The position numbers were made by a program, and so were the translations under genes. Positions 1 through 9,554 of a stretch of 60,479 bases of DNA are shown here, piece by piece (position 1 is the stretch's first letter; each line of letters opens with the position of its first letter). Below the pieces are notes generated by a model. The model made no database searches, was not told where the DNA came from, and saw nothing but the letters and a program-made list of their open reading frames with translations. Location: NCBI GenBank assembly GCA_020853105.1, contig JADYZM010000011.1, positions 1-60,479 of the forward strand. The letters run 5' to 3'. Origin of the DNA: Flavobacteriales bacterium. Lineage in GTDB: Bacteria; Bacteroidota; Bacteroidia; Flavobacteriales_E; Vicingaceae.

Positions 1-16
1 CTGGTCTTTTGCTCAT
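1..16 (-). CDS. parB: ParB start (partial)
   Basis: The first 16 bases read on the minus strand as an ATG followed by codons for S-K-R-P, then the window ends. It begins 30 bp downstream of parA on the same strand. ParB, the centromere-binding partner of ParA, normally follows parA and often starts with a short basic segment like this. Only five codons are visible, so the call rests on position and is an inference. Confidence 0.5.
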
Positions 17-46
17 ATATTGTATTAAATTCTTATTAAAAGGAAA

Positions 47-880
47 TTACATTTCAGAGTCTGGAATGATTTCGTCTTCAATTTCAATGGTTCTTTCAAC
101 TTCTGAAAGTTGGGTTAGGTTATTTTTTTGTAAAATTTCTCTAGCTAAATTCAGGTAATTTATAGCTCCTTTTGAACTAACATCGTGCATAATGATGGTT
201 TGCCCAAAGCTCGGTGCTTCTCCAAGTTTAGTATTACGCTGAATGATAGTATCGAACATCATGGATTGGAAGTGAGTCTTAACTTCTTCAACTACCTGGT
301 TTGATAATCGTAAACGAACATCATACATGGTTAATAAAAGTCCTTCAATATCCAAATCAGGATTTAATCTAGATTGAACAATTTTAATGGTATTTAATAA
401 TTTACCCAATCCTTCTAAAGCAAAATATTCACATTGAATTGGAATAATAACTGAATCCGCAGCAACTAATGAATTTACTGTAATTAATCCAAGTGATGGA
501 GAGCAATCAATAATAATAAAATCGTAGTCGTTTTTAATGCCTGATAATGCTGTTCTCATCATCTTTTCACGATTTTGTAAATTGATTAATTCGATTTCAG
601 CACCAACCAAATCAATGTGAGCCGGTAAAATATCCAAATTTGGAGAATCTGTATGTAGGATAGCGTCTTTAGGTGCAATTTCATTTATCAAACATTCATA
701 AATGCTTGTTTTAATATTTCTTGGATCAAAACCAACGCCAGATGTAGAATTGGCTTGTGGGTCAGCATCAACCAACAAAACCTTGTATTCCAACACTCCT
801 AATGCTGCAGCTAAATTAATTGCTGTAGTTGTTTTTCCTACTCCACCTTTTTGATTCGATATTGCTATTATTTTTCCCAT
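47..880 (-). CDS. parA: ParA chromosome-partitioning ATPase
   Basis: ParA/Soj ATPase of 277 residues, usual for the family. It binds nucleoid DNA as an ATP dimer and, with ParB bound to parS, segregates replication origins. The deviant Walker A motif KGGVGKTT lies at residues 11-18, the A' motif VDADPQ near 37 and the Walker B stretch IIIDCSPS near 122. There is no N-terminal helix-turn-helix extension of the plasmid ParA type, so this is the short chromosomal form. The probable parB start follows 30 bp downstream. The C-terminal tail is acidic (EIEDEIIPDSE). Identification is secure; that the locus lies near the replication origin is inference. Confidence 0.95.
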   Translation of the reverse strand: MGKIIAISNQKGGVGKTTTAINLAAALGVLEYKVLLVDADPQANSTSGVGFDPRNIKTSIYECLINEIAPKDAILHTDSPNLDILPAHIDLVGAEIELINLQNREKMMRTALSGIKNDYDFIIIDCSPSLGLITVNSLVAADSVIIPIQCEYFALEGLGKLLNTIKIVQSRLNPDLDIEGLLLTMYDVRLRLSNQVVEEVKTHFQSMMFDTIIQRNTKLGEAPSFGQTIIMHDVSSKGAINYLNLAREILQKNNLTQLSEVERTIEIEDEIIPDSEM

Positions 881-916
881 AGTCTTTTAGATTCTTTTGG
901 TTTTAATTCGTTTGTC

Positions 917-1597
917 TTAAAGTATTTTAGTTTCTCCAACAGAAAGGAGTATTAATTCTTTCCCTCTTTTTGCAAATTTATTAACTGCTTCTTCTTTGTT
1001 TATCTTAATATAAGGAAAAGTGTCATAATGGACTCCGACAATTTTATTACATTCAATAAAATCTGAAGCTATTATTGCATCATCAATACCCATTGTAAAA
1101 TTATCACCAATAGGTAATACTGCAAAATTAATCTTTTCAAACTCACCTATAAGTTTCATATCGCTGTGCAAAGCAGTATCTCCTGCATAATAAAAATTGC
1201 CATCGTTTGTTTTCACAATAAATCCACCCGGATTACCACCATAAGTACCGTCAGGCAACATGCTGGAATGTTCAGCTTTAACAAATTTTACTGATCCAAA
1301 ATCAAACTTCCATTTACCTCCATAATTCATTGGGTGATATTTTTCAACACCTTTTGAGGCAAACCAAGTTGCAATTTCATAATTTGAAACTACAGTAGCA
1401 TTTGTTCGTTTTAAAATTTGTTCAGCATCAACCAAATGGTCTTCATGTCCGTGTGAAATCAGTACATAATCGCACTTAATTTTATCCAACTTAATGTGTT
1501 TTGCCAATTCGTTTGATGAAATAAACGGATCAAAAAGCAGGTTTTTTTCACCCACTTTTACAGCAAAACAAGCATGACCATAATACGTAAATTCCAT
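917..1597 (-). CDS. MBL-fold metal-dependent hydrolase (UPF0173)
   Basis: Metallo-beta-lactamase-fold hydrolase of the UPF0173 (YtkL-like) type, 226 residues. The zinc motif HGHEDH is at residues 49-54, with further probable ligands in AGDTALH (around 140) and in the HYDTFPY stretch near the C-terminus. There is no signal peptide, so it should be cytosolic. Members of this family are conserved but have no firmly established substrate. It lies upstream of parA on the same strand, separated by 36 bp, and may be cotranscribed with it. The family call is firm; the reaction is unknown. Confidence 0.88.
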   Translation of the reverse strand: MEFTYYGHACFAVKVGEKNLLFDPFISSNELAKHIKLDKIKCDYVLISHGHEDHLVDAEQILKRTNATVVSNYEIATWFASKGVEKYHPMNYGGKWKFDFGSVKFVKAEHSSMLPDGTYGGNPGGFIVKTNDGNFYYAGDTALHSDMKLIGEFEKINFAVLPIGDNFTMGIDDAIIASDFIECNKIVGVHYDTFPYIKINKEEAVNKFAKRGKELILLSVGETKIL

Positions 1598-1779
1598 TTC
1601 TTTTTACAAGTACACAAAGTAACTTAAAAGTACCTTTAATAGTAGATTAGTAACCCCACAGTTACCAACTATTTTTAAACAAATTTTTGTTAATTGAAAG
1701 TATCAAAGTAATCGAGAGATTAACTTCTTGTTGTTATTGTATTTACAAAGAATTTAAAACTAATAAGAATGCAAAAACC

Positions 1780-3580
1780 TTACTTATTCACACTCACCTT
1801 AAACACATCACTTGAGCCATCAGAAAAAGAAAGTTTGAGCAAGTAATTACCATTTGCAATGGAAGCCACGTTTAGTTGCAACGGTTCATTTTGTACTGAT
1901 TTAATTTCTGATAAAACTAACTTGCCGTTTAAATCAAACAGTTTAATTTTCATGCTGCCATTAACACTTTTTCGTAAAGGAACAGTTAATAAATTTGTTG
2001 CAGGATTGGGATAAGGATAAGATGTAGTTTCTGCTTTAGTTTCATTTATATTGGTTGTTATATCCATAGTAACTGATATGGCAGGAGTTATTTCTTCCAT
2101 CAAACCATCTGCCCAAACTTTAATAAATTCATGATTTTGACCTGACACGTTGATCTGAATTATCGGTTGTAAGTAATGAGATTGTGTGGTGGTGTAGTCT
2201 AATTGACTATCAATACCTGTTCTTAATCTTAAAGATATGACATGGGGGTAATAAGCACAAAAAAGATAACGTTGATTATCTTGTAAAGCTATTGGCGAAT
2301 TAAAGGGTAAATATATGTTAGAATCGATTAAAGAATCATTAAGATAAGTTGTAAATAAGACTATCCAATAAAGAAAGATTGTTAAAAGTTACAGGCGAGT
2401 TGATGTCTGTAAATACGTCGTTCCATTGATAAGCCCTAATCTCAAAGTGTGAATTTTCAATAGTAGGATTCACAGGAGAGGAAGATAAAGTCATCCCCAA
2501 AGCCATAGCATTTCTTGTTCCTGCATACTCATTTTTAAAGGCAATACAAACTTCATAATCGCAATCATAAAATTCATGAATGGAGGTTACCATATTATGA
2601 ATAGGTTGATTCAAATTATCCAACCTGGATTTTGCATACACATCTTCATTGTCGGTAAATTTAAATTCAAAAGAAAATGTGTTGTCAGGTAAAAATTGGT
2701 CATTTGCGTTGGTAATGGTGTATGTTGCATGATATGTTCCTACATTCCAAGCAACAGGAGCAAAAGTTCCCAAATCAATATATTGAGTATCAAGCACATT
2801 AAAGTTAAGTGGGACTGATGTTTGTGTGTAAACAGTAGAGCCATTGTATGTAACAACAACCGTAGCAGTAACCCCATTTTGCGGGTTTGCCCCTTTATTA
2901 CGAACCCACAAACCAAAATCAACTGGATATTCCACTCCATTTCGTGCTAAATCCCAAGGTATAGCCGAACTCTCGGTCATTAAAATCTCTGATTTACTTG
3001 AACCAACATCGTTCGGAAAAGCACCATTATCATTTCCAATAAATGCTATGACACCACCTCCATTAATGCAGTTCATTAAACTTTCACCATCATTCCTACT
3101 AATCGAAATCACAGGTATAGTAACATTTAATCCACAAGTGCCTCCAGACATAGCAGGGGCCTCACCGGTATGATCGACAATGATTACTCCGATAGCACCC
3201 CTGCTTTGAGCTTTTTCAGCTTTACAACCGAACTCACACGTTCCACGCCAGGTAACGGCAATTTTACCTGTTAAATCTTGCGTCCAAGCGGTATCTTCAC
3301 AAGCATCTGTGGTGGTTTCTACTAATATGGGTGGAGTACCAATAGAAGTAAATACACCTGGTGTTGAACCATCATTTACAAAAACCAACTCTCCTTGTAT
3401 GGCATTGTTTGGATCAGTAAAAACAGGACTACCCCAATCTAGCATACTATCTGCATATTCAAAATAATAAGACTTTTCTAAAGTAGGGTCGCACGGGTTG
3501 GAAATCACTTGAAACTTAGCTTGGCAATATCCACTTAGAGTTAACAGAACAAAAGTAAATGTTAAAGATATTGTTTTCAT
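1780..3580 (-). pseudogene. Frameshifted secreted PA-domain protein, T9SS type A
   Basis: Two minus-strand reading frames make up one broken gene. The upstream frame (3580 to 2339, 413 residues) has a signal peptide (ends GYCQA) and a protease-associated (PA) domain around residues 105-170 (TWRGTCEFGCKAEKAQ, then GVIIVDH). It stops shortly after SLIYN. The -1/+1 related frame is open from about 2385 and continues with NDSLIDSNIYLPFN into a T9SS type A sorting domain (SYPYPNPATN, then NGNYLLKL) ending KVSVNK at 1780. One indel near 2340-2356 joins them into a protein of about 600 residues. The region has no long homopolymer. PA domains often accompany secreted peptidases, but no catalytic domain is seen. 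It may be a true pseudogene or a sequencing error. Confidence 0.75.
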
Positions 3581-3684
3581 TGTTTAAAGATTTATATATT
3601 AATAACTTAGAAACCAATTAACAGAATATGAAACGAATTTAAACAAAAAAGAGATACGAAACTTATTAATTTTTTTAAAAACAT

Positions 3685-3715
3685 TTGCACATTAAATGTA
3701 ATAATAGTAATTTTG
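3685..3715 (+). promoter_or_regulatory. Promoter of the perR-prx-sod operon
   Basis: A TTG at 3685-3687 is followed after exactly 20 bp by TAATTTTG at 3708-3715. This fits the Bacteroidota consensus of a -33 TTG element and a -7 TAnnTTTG element. The perR start codon is 30 bp downstream, allowing a leader of about 23 nt. Confidence 0.65.
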
Positions 3716-3727
3716 TAATCATTACAA
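3713..3727. promoter_or_regulatory. PerR box operator
   Basis: The 15-mer TTGTAATCATTACAA is a perfect 7-1-7 palindrome. It differs from the Bacillus Per box consensus TTATAATNATTATAA by one base pair in each arm. It overlaps the last three bases of the -7 element and covers the expected transcription start, so binding would block the promoter. The adjacent gene encodes a PerR-type regulator, which implies autoregulation. Confidence 0.75.
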
Positions 3728-3744
3728 TTATATATAATTATACT

Positions 3745-4146
3745 ATGAATATTCCAAATTATTTAGCTGAACACGACATAAAACCGTCGTACCAACGCAT
3801 ACGAATATTTGAATATTTGTACCAAAAAATGAATCACCCAACAGTTGATTTAATTTACAAAACCTTAGCTCCAGAAATTCCAACACTTTCAAAAACAACA
3901 GTTTACAACACCTTAAAACTATTTGTTGAAAAAGGTATTACGAGTACGGTTACTATTGAACAAAACGAAGTAAGGTATGATGCTCTGGTTGAAGAACACG
4001 GACATTTCAAATGTAATATTTGTGGAGAAATAAAAGACATACCATTGGAAATTGAAAAATTAAAGATTTCTTCAATCAAGAATATATCCGTTGAACAAAC
4101 CCAAGTTCATCTGATAGGAAAATGCAATAAATGTTTAACCCAATAA
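3745..4146 (+). CDS. perR: PerR-type peroxide-sensing Fur-family repressor
   Basis: Fur-family regulator of 133 residues. The ATG at 3745 was chosen because the upstream in-frame extension would run through the promoter and operator. A winged-helix recognition segment (LSKTTVYNTLKLF) lies at 48-60. The structural zinc site is C90, C93, C127, C130. The regulatory metal ligands of Bacillus PerR (H37, D85, H91, H93, D104) align with a constant offset of six to H31, D79, H85, H87 and D98. Asp rather than Glu at the second position is typical of PerR and of metal-catalysed oxidation by H2O2. Peroxiredoxin and SOD genes follow directly. It should repress this operon until peroxide inactivates it. 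Confidence 0.92.
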   Translation: MNIPNYLAEHDIKPSYQRIRIFEYLYQKMNHPTVDLIYKTLAPEIPTLSKTTVYNTLKLFVEKGITSTVTIEQNEVRYDALVEEHGHFKCNICGEIKDIPLEIEKLKISSIKNISVEQTQVHLIGKCNKCLTQ

Positions 4147-4157
4147 AAATTAAAAAA

Positions 4158-4787
4158 ATGAGTGTATTAGTAGGAAAAATGGCTCCAAAATTTTCAGCAA
4201 ATGCTGTAGTTGATGGAGGAAAAATCGTAAATAACTTTACGTTAGAACAATTCAAAGGAAAATATGTAATCTTATTCTTCTACCCAAAAGATTTCACCTT
4301 TGTTTGTCCAACAGAACTGTTTGCATTCCAAGAAAAATTGCAAGACTTTAAATCTAGAAATGTAGAAGTTATTGCTGTATCGACAGACACAGAACAATCT
4401 CACTGGGGTTGGTTACAAATGGACAAGAACCATGGGGGAATTAAAGGAATAACCTACCCTTTGGTTGCTGACACAAACAAAACAATTTCAACAAATTATG
4501 ATGTATTAGCAGGAGATATTGATTGGAACGACGAAGGCGAAATGATTGCAACTGGTGAATTAATTGCGTACAGAGGGTTGTTTTTAATTGATAAAACAGG
4601 TAAAGTAAGACATCAATTGGTTAATGATTTACCACTTGGAAGAAGTGTTGACGAGGCTATTCGCATTGTTGATGCACTACAACACCTTGAAGAATTTGGC
4701 GAGGTTTGTCCTGCAAACTGGGTAAAAGGAAAAGAAGCAATGAAAGCTACTCACGAAGGTGTTGCAGATTATCTCTCAAAAAATTAA
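4158..4787 (+). CDS. 2-Cys peroxiredoxin (Prx1/AhpC type)
   Basis: Typical 2-Cys peroxiredoxin of 209 residues that reduces H2O2 and organic peroxides in the cytosol using thioredoxin or AhpF-like reductants. The peroxidatic cysteine is C50 in DFTFVCPTE; the resolving cysteine is in EVCPANW near residue 184. The ATG at 4158 gives the normal N-terminus MSVLVGKMAP; an ATG at 4131 would overlap the perR stop codon and add nine residues with no counterpart in the family. It is the second gene of the PerR operon, 11 bp after perR, and is the expected PerR target. No ahpF-like reductase gene is adjacent. Confidence 0.93.
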   Translation: MSVLVGKMAPKFSANAVVDGGKIVNNFTLEQFKGKYVILFFYPKDFTFVCPTELFAFQEKLQDFKSRNVEVIAVSTDTEQSHWGWLQMDKNHGGIKGITYPLVADTNKTISTNYDVLAGDIDWNDEGEMIATGELIAYRGLFLIDKTGKVRHQLVNDLPLGRSVDEAIRIVDALQHLEEFGEVCPANWVKGKEAMKATHEGVADYLSKN

Positions 4788-4820
4788 AAAAATTAATTAT
4801 TAACTAAAATTTTAAATACT

Positions 4821-5420
4821 ATGGCTTTTATTCTAGAAAACTTGCCTTATTCTTACGATGCTTTAGAGCCTCACATAGATGCCAGGACAATGGAAATTCA
4901 CCACAGCAAACACCATGCGGCATATACAAACAATCTTAATGCTGCAATTGCAGGTACAGATTTAGAAGGAAAATCTATTGAAGATATACTTAAAAATTTA
5001 GACATGAACAATATGGCTGTGCGTAACAACGGTGGTGGTTTCTATAACCACAACTTATTTTGGAAAGTGATGTCGCCAAAAGGTGGCGGAAATCCAACGG
5101 GAGCAATTGCAGATGCAATTAATGGCACATTTGGTTCGTATGAAACTTTCAAAGAACAGTTCTCGAAAGCTGCTGCAACTCGTTTTGGCTCAGGTTGGGC
5201 TTGGCTTTGTGCAAAAGATGGAAAATTAGAAATATGTTCTACGCCAAACCAAGACAATCCAATGATGCCCAATGCAGGATGTTCTGGCAATCCAATATTA
5301 GGACTAGATGTATGGGAACATGCGTATTACCTAAATTATCAAAATCGAAGACCCGACTATATAACTGCATTTTATAACGTTATCAATTGGGATGAAGTAA
5401 ATCGAAGATTAAAAGGTTAA
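4821..5420 (+). CDS. sodA: Fe/Mn superoxide dismutase, Mn-like residues
   Basis: Superoxide dismutase of 199 residues that converts superoxide to O2 and H2O2. The metal ligands H27, H77, D163 and H167 are all present ([23 protein letters not shown]). The outer-sphere glutamine is at Q144 (PNQDNP), and glycines precede the H77 motif (NNGGGFYNH). That placement is characteristic of Mn-type enzymes; Fe-type enzymes carry the Gln in the N-terminal half. It may be cambialistic. There is no signal peptide, so it is cytosolic. It is the third gene of the peroxide operon, 33 bp after the peroxiredoxin, and is followed by a strong terminator. Confidence 0.93.
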   Translation: MAFILENLPYSYDALEPHIDARTMEIHHSKHHAAYTNNLNAAIAGTDLEGKSIEDILKNLDMNNMAVRNNGGGFYNHNLFWKVMSPKGGGNPTGAIADAINGTFGSYETFKEQFSKAAATRFGSGWAWLCAKDGKLEICSTPNQDNPMMPNAGCSGNPILGLDVWEHAYYLNYQNRRPDYITAFYNVINWDEVNRRLKG

Positions 5421-5422
5421 AT

Positions 5423-5456
5423 AAAAAAGAGGCTCAAATGAGCCTCTTTTTTTTAT
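5423..5456 (+). terminator. Rho-independent terminator after sod
   Basis: Perfect inverted repeat AGAGGCTC-AAAT-GAGCCTCT preceded by six A and followed by a run of T. It begins right after the sod stop codon and ends the PerR operon. Confidence 0.9.
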
Positions 5457-5573
5457 AACAAAACTTACCTACTCTGTTAAATAATTCAGAACACCAAGAG
5501 TAATTAAATTCTTAATTCAAATAGAAAAGGTTTTTTTTGTAAAATTGAAAGAAATTAATAAAACTTTTTGAAT

Positions 5574-6830
5574 ATGAAAAAACAATACTTTTTAGGACTT
5601 CTTCTGGTGGGTTCTCTGAAATTATCTGCACAGTGCGACGGAAGATATCAAACCGATATCTTTACCAATGTAGATGTGTCAACGGTTCAATACGGGAGCA
5701 ATTTGGATTTGAACTCAAACAATGTGAATCTAGATATGGATATTTATCAACCACAAGGAGATACAGCTACTATTCGTCCATTGATAATATTTGCTCATGG
5801 CGGCTCATTTTCTGGAGGAACTAAAGCAGATGCCGATATCGTTTATTTTGCTACAGAAATGGCTAAAAAAGGATATGTCTGTGCATCTATTAATTACAGA
5901 TTGGCTCCGAGCCCATTTTCTTTAATTGCAGAAGAAACAACAGTAAAAGTGGTTTTGATGGCGATACAAGATGGAAAAGCAGCAATACGTTATTTTAGAC
6001 AAGATGCTGCTACAGCAAATGTATATAAAATTGATCCTGACCAAATATTTATAGGAGGTACTTCAGCCGGTGGAATTTTAGGTATGAACGCAGCCTATTT
6101 AGACAGTACGGATACCATGAGTCCAAATTGGCAAACATGGAGTAATGCAATTGGTGGATTGGAAGGAAACAGTGGAAATCCTGGCTATTGCACAATTGTT
6201 CAAGGAACTTTTGGCTTTGCCGGTGGAGTTGCTGATTTGAATTGGATTAATCCCACAGATGTTCCATGGTATGGTTGTCATGCAGAGACTGACAACACTG
6301 TAAAAATTGGATACGGTCAACCCTTAAACGGATTTACACCTGTTAATTTATATGGCAGTGATTCTGTGAATTACAGATTAAACCAGTTAGGCATTCATGC
6401 TGCTTATGATAGATACACGGGTGGTGCTCACCCACCGTTTAATGGTTCATCAACCATTATGGCAAATAACAAAGATAGTTTAGCTGCATTTTTATATCGA
6501 ATTTTAGATTGTAACCCAAATAATTTAAAGCTTGCTATTCAAAAAAGTTGTAGCATTCAATCTTCAGTTAACGAACTTGATGCTAATCCGCTTGTTGCGA
6601 GTATTTATCCAAACCCAACCAAAAATGATATTACAGTTGAGTTAAATAAAAACTCTGATTTAACAAATACTTCTATAATGATGTTAAACTCTATTGGTGA
6701 AGTTGTTTATAATCAAACTGCACATGAATTGGTGAATAAAATTAATATATCTCATTTACCATCGGGTGTATATTTTGTTAGAGTGAACTCAAATTCGGGT
6801 AATTATTCTCAACTGATTGTTAAGCAATAA
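5574..6830 (+). CDS. Secreted alpha/beta hydrolase, T9SS type A
   Basis: Secreted esterase-like enzyme of 418 residues. The ATG at 5574 gives a clean signal peptide (MKKQYFLGLLLVG, cleavage after LSAQ). The carboxylesterase/BD-FAE type fold shows the oxyanion HGG at 75-77, the nucleophile elbow GGTSAGG with S164, and a probable catalytic His in TGGAHPPF. The last 80 residues are a T9SS type A sorting domain (SIYPNPTKND, then LPSGVYFVRV), so it should cross the outer membrane and be released or anchored. Its substrate may be an acyl or carbohydrate ester; nothing narrows this further. It is a single gene between two terminators. Confidence 0.85.
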   Translation: MKKQYFLGLLLVGSLKLSAQCDGRYQTDIFTNVDVSTVQYGSNLDLNSNNVNLDMDIYQPQGDTATIRPLIIFAHGGSFSGGTKADADIVYFATEMAKKGYVCASINYRLAPSPFSLIAEETTVKVVLMAIQDGKAAIRYFRQDAATANVYKIDPDQIFIGGTSAGGILGMNAAYLDSTDTMSPNWQTWSNAIGGLEGNSGNPGYCTIVQGTFGFAGGVADLNWINPTDVPWYGCHAETDNTVKIGYGQPLNGFTPVNLYGSDSVNYRLNQLGIHAAYDRYTGGAHPPFNGSSTIMANNKDSLAAFLYRILDCNPNNLKLAIQKSCSIQSSVNELDANPLVASIYPNPTKNDITVELNKNSDLTNTSIMMLNSIGEVVYNQTAHELVNKINISHLPSGVYFVRVNSNSGNYSQLIVKQ

Positions 6831-6845
6831 TTTTTGAAGAGGTAA

Positions 6846-6880
6846 TAAAAAAAGAGCAGACTTAGTCTGCTCTTTTTTTT
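6846..6880. terminator. Bidirectional terminator
   Basis: Perfect 9-bp stem AGAGCAGAC-TTA-GTCTGCTCT flanked by A-run and T-run, so it can work in both directions. It lies between the convergent alpha/beta hydrolase and SGNH hydrolase genes. Confidence 0.9.
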
Positions 6881-6891
6881 TATGAGAAAAA

Positions 6892-8214
6892 TTATGGAAA
6901 AGTAATGCCTCTATAATTACCAACAATAACAGGGCGTAGAGTAGAACCAAAATTACTGTTTATTGAATTTATGAACTCATTGGCAATGATAGCATTTCCT
7001 CTATTGTTTGTGTGTAAACCGTCTAAAGAAAAAGCACCCCCCTCAATAAAAACAGCTGACATGGCTATTCCATCAAAATTAATTCCTTTTACCAGTTTTT
7101 CCATAACCACATTCATATCAAGAACAGGAAAACCATGTGAAGCAGCCGAAGCATAGATTTGAGCATTTAAAGCAGCAATATGATTTCTGGTTTCTATAAT
7201 TTCATTTTTGTCTAAAACTTGTTGATGAGGAAGTGGGTTTGACTGTGTTAGTCCATCGCCTTTTCCAATTAAACTAGATGCAGAAAGTAAAATTAAATCT
7301 TCAGTTGTGGCTTTTCTTATTATGGTAGTGTCTGCTCCTTCTTTAAACCAAATATCTTTTTTCACTTTTTCTAAAGTAACTGTAGTAAACATAGGGCTTT
7401 TTGTAAAGTCATGAATTGTAGCACAAATACCTTTTGCTCCCAAAGAATTAAAAACTGACAAAACTGAATCGTATTTTGTTTTAAATTCTACTGGATTTGT
7501 TTGGGCAGATGAACCACTTACATCATCTCCACCATTTTTAGCCCAACTCATAGCATCATTCACTCCGAGCCAATTTATAAAAAACGTAGCATTGCTGCGT
7601 TTTACGTGCTCAATATATTCAATTCGATTGGTTATGTTTCCGAAATTTAAAAATCTACCGTAAGAATTAATTGGCTGCCCACCTACTCCATTCCATGCTA
7701 AAACACCTTGTGATGGATGAGTAGTTCCAAGATAAACATGATACTCTAACGCTTGTGTTATGTTGGTAGAAAGAACATTTCTAACATTTAACCCACCAAT
7801 TGCTAAATTGTTGTATCGAATAGTTGTGTCCGCCCATGTATTGTATGAAGGATCGTAATTTATAGCCTCAGGGTCGTTGTCGGTAATTTTGCTGTTGTAA
7901 GCTTTAATTACTTCTATTTTTCCGTTTCTGTATGCTAAATGCATATATCCGGAACCGGTTCCGCTTACTAAAGGCTGAACAAATGGAGTATTCATTTGTT
8001 TAGCGATTATTGCAGGAATAGAGTTGGCTTGTTGAGCAAATTCGTTGTGTAATCCGCCGTCTTGCAGTCCTTGAGTATATGAATCACCAACAGACACAAA
8101 GTTTGAAAAATTTGCACTTCCATTAGTTATCTCATACTCATCAAATTCAGTCTTGTTGCACGATAAAAGTATGAATGAAGCTACAATTAAAGGTATGTTT
8201 TTTGATTTAAGCAT
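6892..8214 (-). CDS. SGNH/GDSL hydrolase lipoprotein
   Basis: Lipoprotein of 440 residues with lipobox LLSC (C19). SGNH-hydrolase blocks are visible: GDSYTQG with nucleophile S45, GVNDAM (block III Asn) and DGLHTNNRG (block V Asp/His). Such enzymes hydrolyse ester bonds of lipids or acetylated sugars. The start codon lies 2 bp after the fadL stop, so the two are translationally coupled. It is a clear paralogue of the lipoprotein at 10345-11682, sharing NKTEFDE-like and QDGGLHNE-like segments and the same C-terminal GNYRGI-F-P ending. Export and lipid attachment are well supported; a role in freeing fatty acids for the FadL porin is inference. Confidence 0.85.
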   Translation of the reverse strand: MLKSKNIPLIVASFILLSCNKTEFDEYEITNGSANFSNFVSVGDSYTQGLQDGGLHNEFAQQANSIPAIIAKQMNTPFVQPLVSGTGSGYMHLAYRNGKIEVIKAYNSKITDNDPEAINYDPSYNTWADTTIRYNNLAIGGLNVRNVLSTNITQALEYHVYLGTTHPSQGVLAWNGVGGQPINSYGRFLNFGNITNRIEYIEHVKRSNATFFINWLGVNDAMSWAKNGGDDVSGSSAQTNPVEFKTKYDSVLSVFNSLGAKGICATIHDFTKSPMFTTVTLEKVKKDIWFKEGADTTIIRKATTEDLILLSASSLIGKGDGLTQSNPLPHQQVLDKNEIIETRNHIAALNAQIYASAASHGFPVLDMNVVMEKLVKGINFDGIAMSAVFIEGGAFSLDGLHTNNRGNAIIANEFINSINSNFGSTLRPVIVGNYRGITFP

Positions 8215-8216
8215 AT

Positions 8217-9497
8217 TTATTGAATTTGAGGCTTATCTTCTTTAGCTTTACAACTGAAATTATAATTTAAGCCTAAGCCAAAAACATTTACAATTCGATT
8301 GTATTTTGCAGTAAAATTTGCACTTGTTAATGCAGCCTCTCTTGATGCATTTTGTCTGATATATGAAAAATCAACCGAAAACCTGTCATTTACTTTATAT
8401 CCCAATCCGGCAGTGTAAGCCAATTGAGTCATATCCGGCAATTCCGGACTTAAAAATCCATCTTTAACAGGGCTTACGTCATAATAAGCACCAATTCTTG
8501 CACTGTATTTTTGTTTATACGTAAAATCCAACCCAAAACGATGAGTGGGAGAATCTTGCCAGTCCTTTACTGTTTTAGAATCTGGGGTATCGTTATTTGC
8601 AAATTCAAAACTAAGTGTATCATAAACCGACCAAGTAGTATAATTAAAATCGTAAGCAAACTCAACTGAATAATTTTCTCTTGTGTGCTTAACGCTAAAT
8701 CCTGCTGTGAATACTGATGGTAATGTTATTTCTGACACGAAAGTGGTTTGAGCAGGAAATTTGTTTTTAAGTGATGTTGGAATATTCGTAAATTCTACTT
8801 CTCCATTAGGTAAATCAACTTGAATGGTTGACCGATAGCTGGCTCCAACTCTAAAATCTGTTGTTGATGTTTCTTTTTTTAACGTATAAATATTTGAAAA
8901 AAGTCCAACATTAAAGCCAACCCCATCTCCGTCTCCTCTTAGTGTAGCTTTTCCTTCAGTTGTTGAAGCAGATGCAACAGGAACCGCTTTTTCAGTCGAA
9001 AAATCACCTCTTGTATAAACAAATCCTCCTCCAACAAACAATTTTTCATGTACTTTGTATGACATTGTCGGCTGAAACATAAACGTTCGTAATGAAATAT
9101 TTTGTATGATATATCGTCCTTGCCAATTGTCTTCTAATGATGATGTTGAACCAAATTGATTATTTACCAAAAAGCCAAACTTCATTTTTTCATTGAGTTG
9201 ACCGGTATAATAAAAATGAAAAGGTGTGGCATTTGGTGATGTATGATTGGTATTGGCAACCTGAGGGGTTTGCAACGAAACTTTAGGCATCACATAATGA
9301 ACACCAAATCCAAAATGATGACCACTAAAATTACTCATTCCTGCAGGATTGAAAAATACAGTGCTTGCGTCTGAAGCCAGTCCAGTAAAAGCACCTCCCA
9401 TACTAACCGCTTTTACACCTTGTAGATTCAACTGAAATCCACCACCAAAAGTTAGAATTGGTGAGGTCAACATTAAAATTAAAAAACTTCTTTTCAT
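8217..9497 (-). CDS. FadL/OmpP1-type outer-membrane porin
   Basis: Outer-membrane beta-barrel of the FadL/TodX family, 426 residues, for uptake of long-chain fatty acids or other hydrophobic compounds. The signal peptide is followed by the family N-terminus (GFQLNLQGVKAVSMGGAFTG) with the NPA element FFNPAGMSNF. The rest alternates aromatic and polar residues as in beta strands. It ends NYNFSCKAKEDK, slightly extended past the last strand. It sits between two SGNH esterase lipoproteins. A hairpin separates it from the T9SS gene upstream, so it may have its own promoter. Confidence 0.9.
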   Translation of the reverse strand: MKRSFLILMLTSPILTFGGGFQLNLQGVKAVSMGGAFTGLASDASTVFFNPAGMSNFSGHHFGFGVHYVMPKVSLQTPQVANTNHTSPNATPFHFYYTGQLNEKMKFGFLVNNQFGSTSSLEDNWQGRYIIQNISLRTFMFQPTMSYKVHEKLFVGGGFVYTRGDFSTEKAVPVASASTTEGKATLRGDGDGVGFNVGLFSNIYTLKKETSTTDFRVGASYRSTIQVDLPNGEVEFTNIPTSLKNKFPAQTTFVSEITLPSVFTAGFSVKHTRENYSVEFAYDFNYTTWSVYDTLSFEFANNDTPDSKTVKDWQDSPTHRFGLDFTYKQKYSARIGAYYDVSPVKDGFLSPELPDMTQLAYTAGLGYKVNDRFSVDFSYIRQNASREAALTSANFTAKYNRIVNVFGLGLNYNFSCKAKEDKPQIQ

Positions 9498-9514
9498 TCC
9501 ATTTTTATATTAAA

Positions 9515-9550
9515 AAATAACCCCATTCGTTGTTGCCAACGAATGGGATT
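9515..9550 (-). terminator. Terminator between T9SS protein and fadL
   Basis: An 11-bp perfect inverted repeat (CCCATTCGTTG at 9522-9532, its complement at 9537-9547, loop of 4) followed on the minus strand by a T-rich tract. It lies directly after the stop of the gene at 9555-10313 and can reduce read-through into fadL. Confidence 0.8.
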
Positions 9551-9554
9551 AAAC

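Noticed and set aside
2844..3173. Open frame of 109 codons on the plus strand
   Set aside because: Lies entirely opposite the PA-domain gene and has no recognisable protein features.
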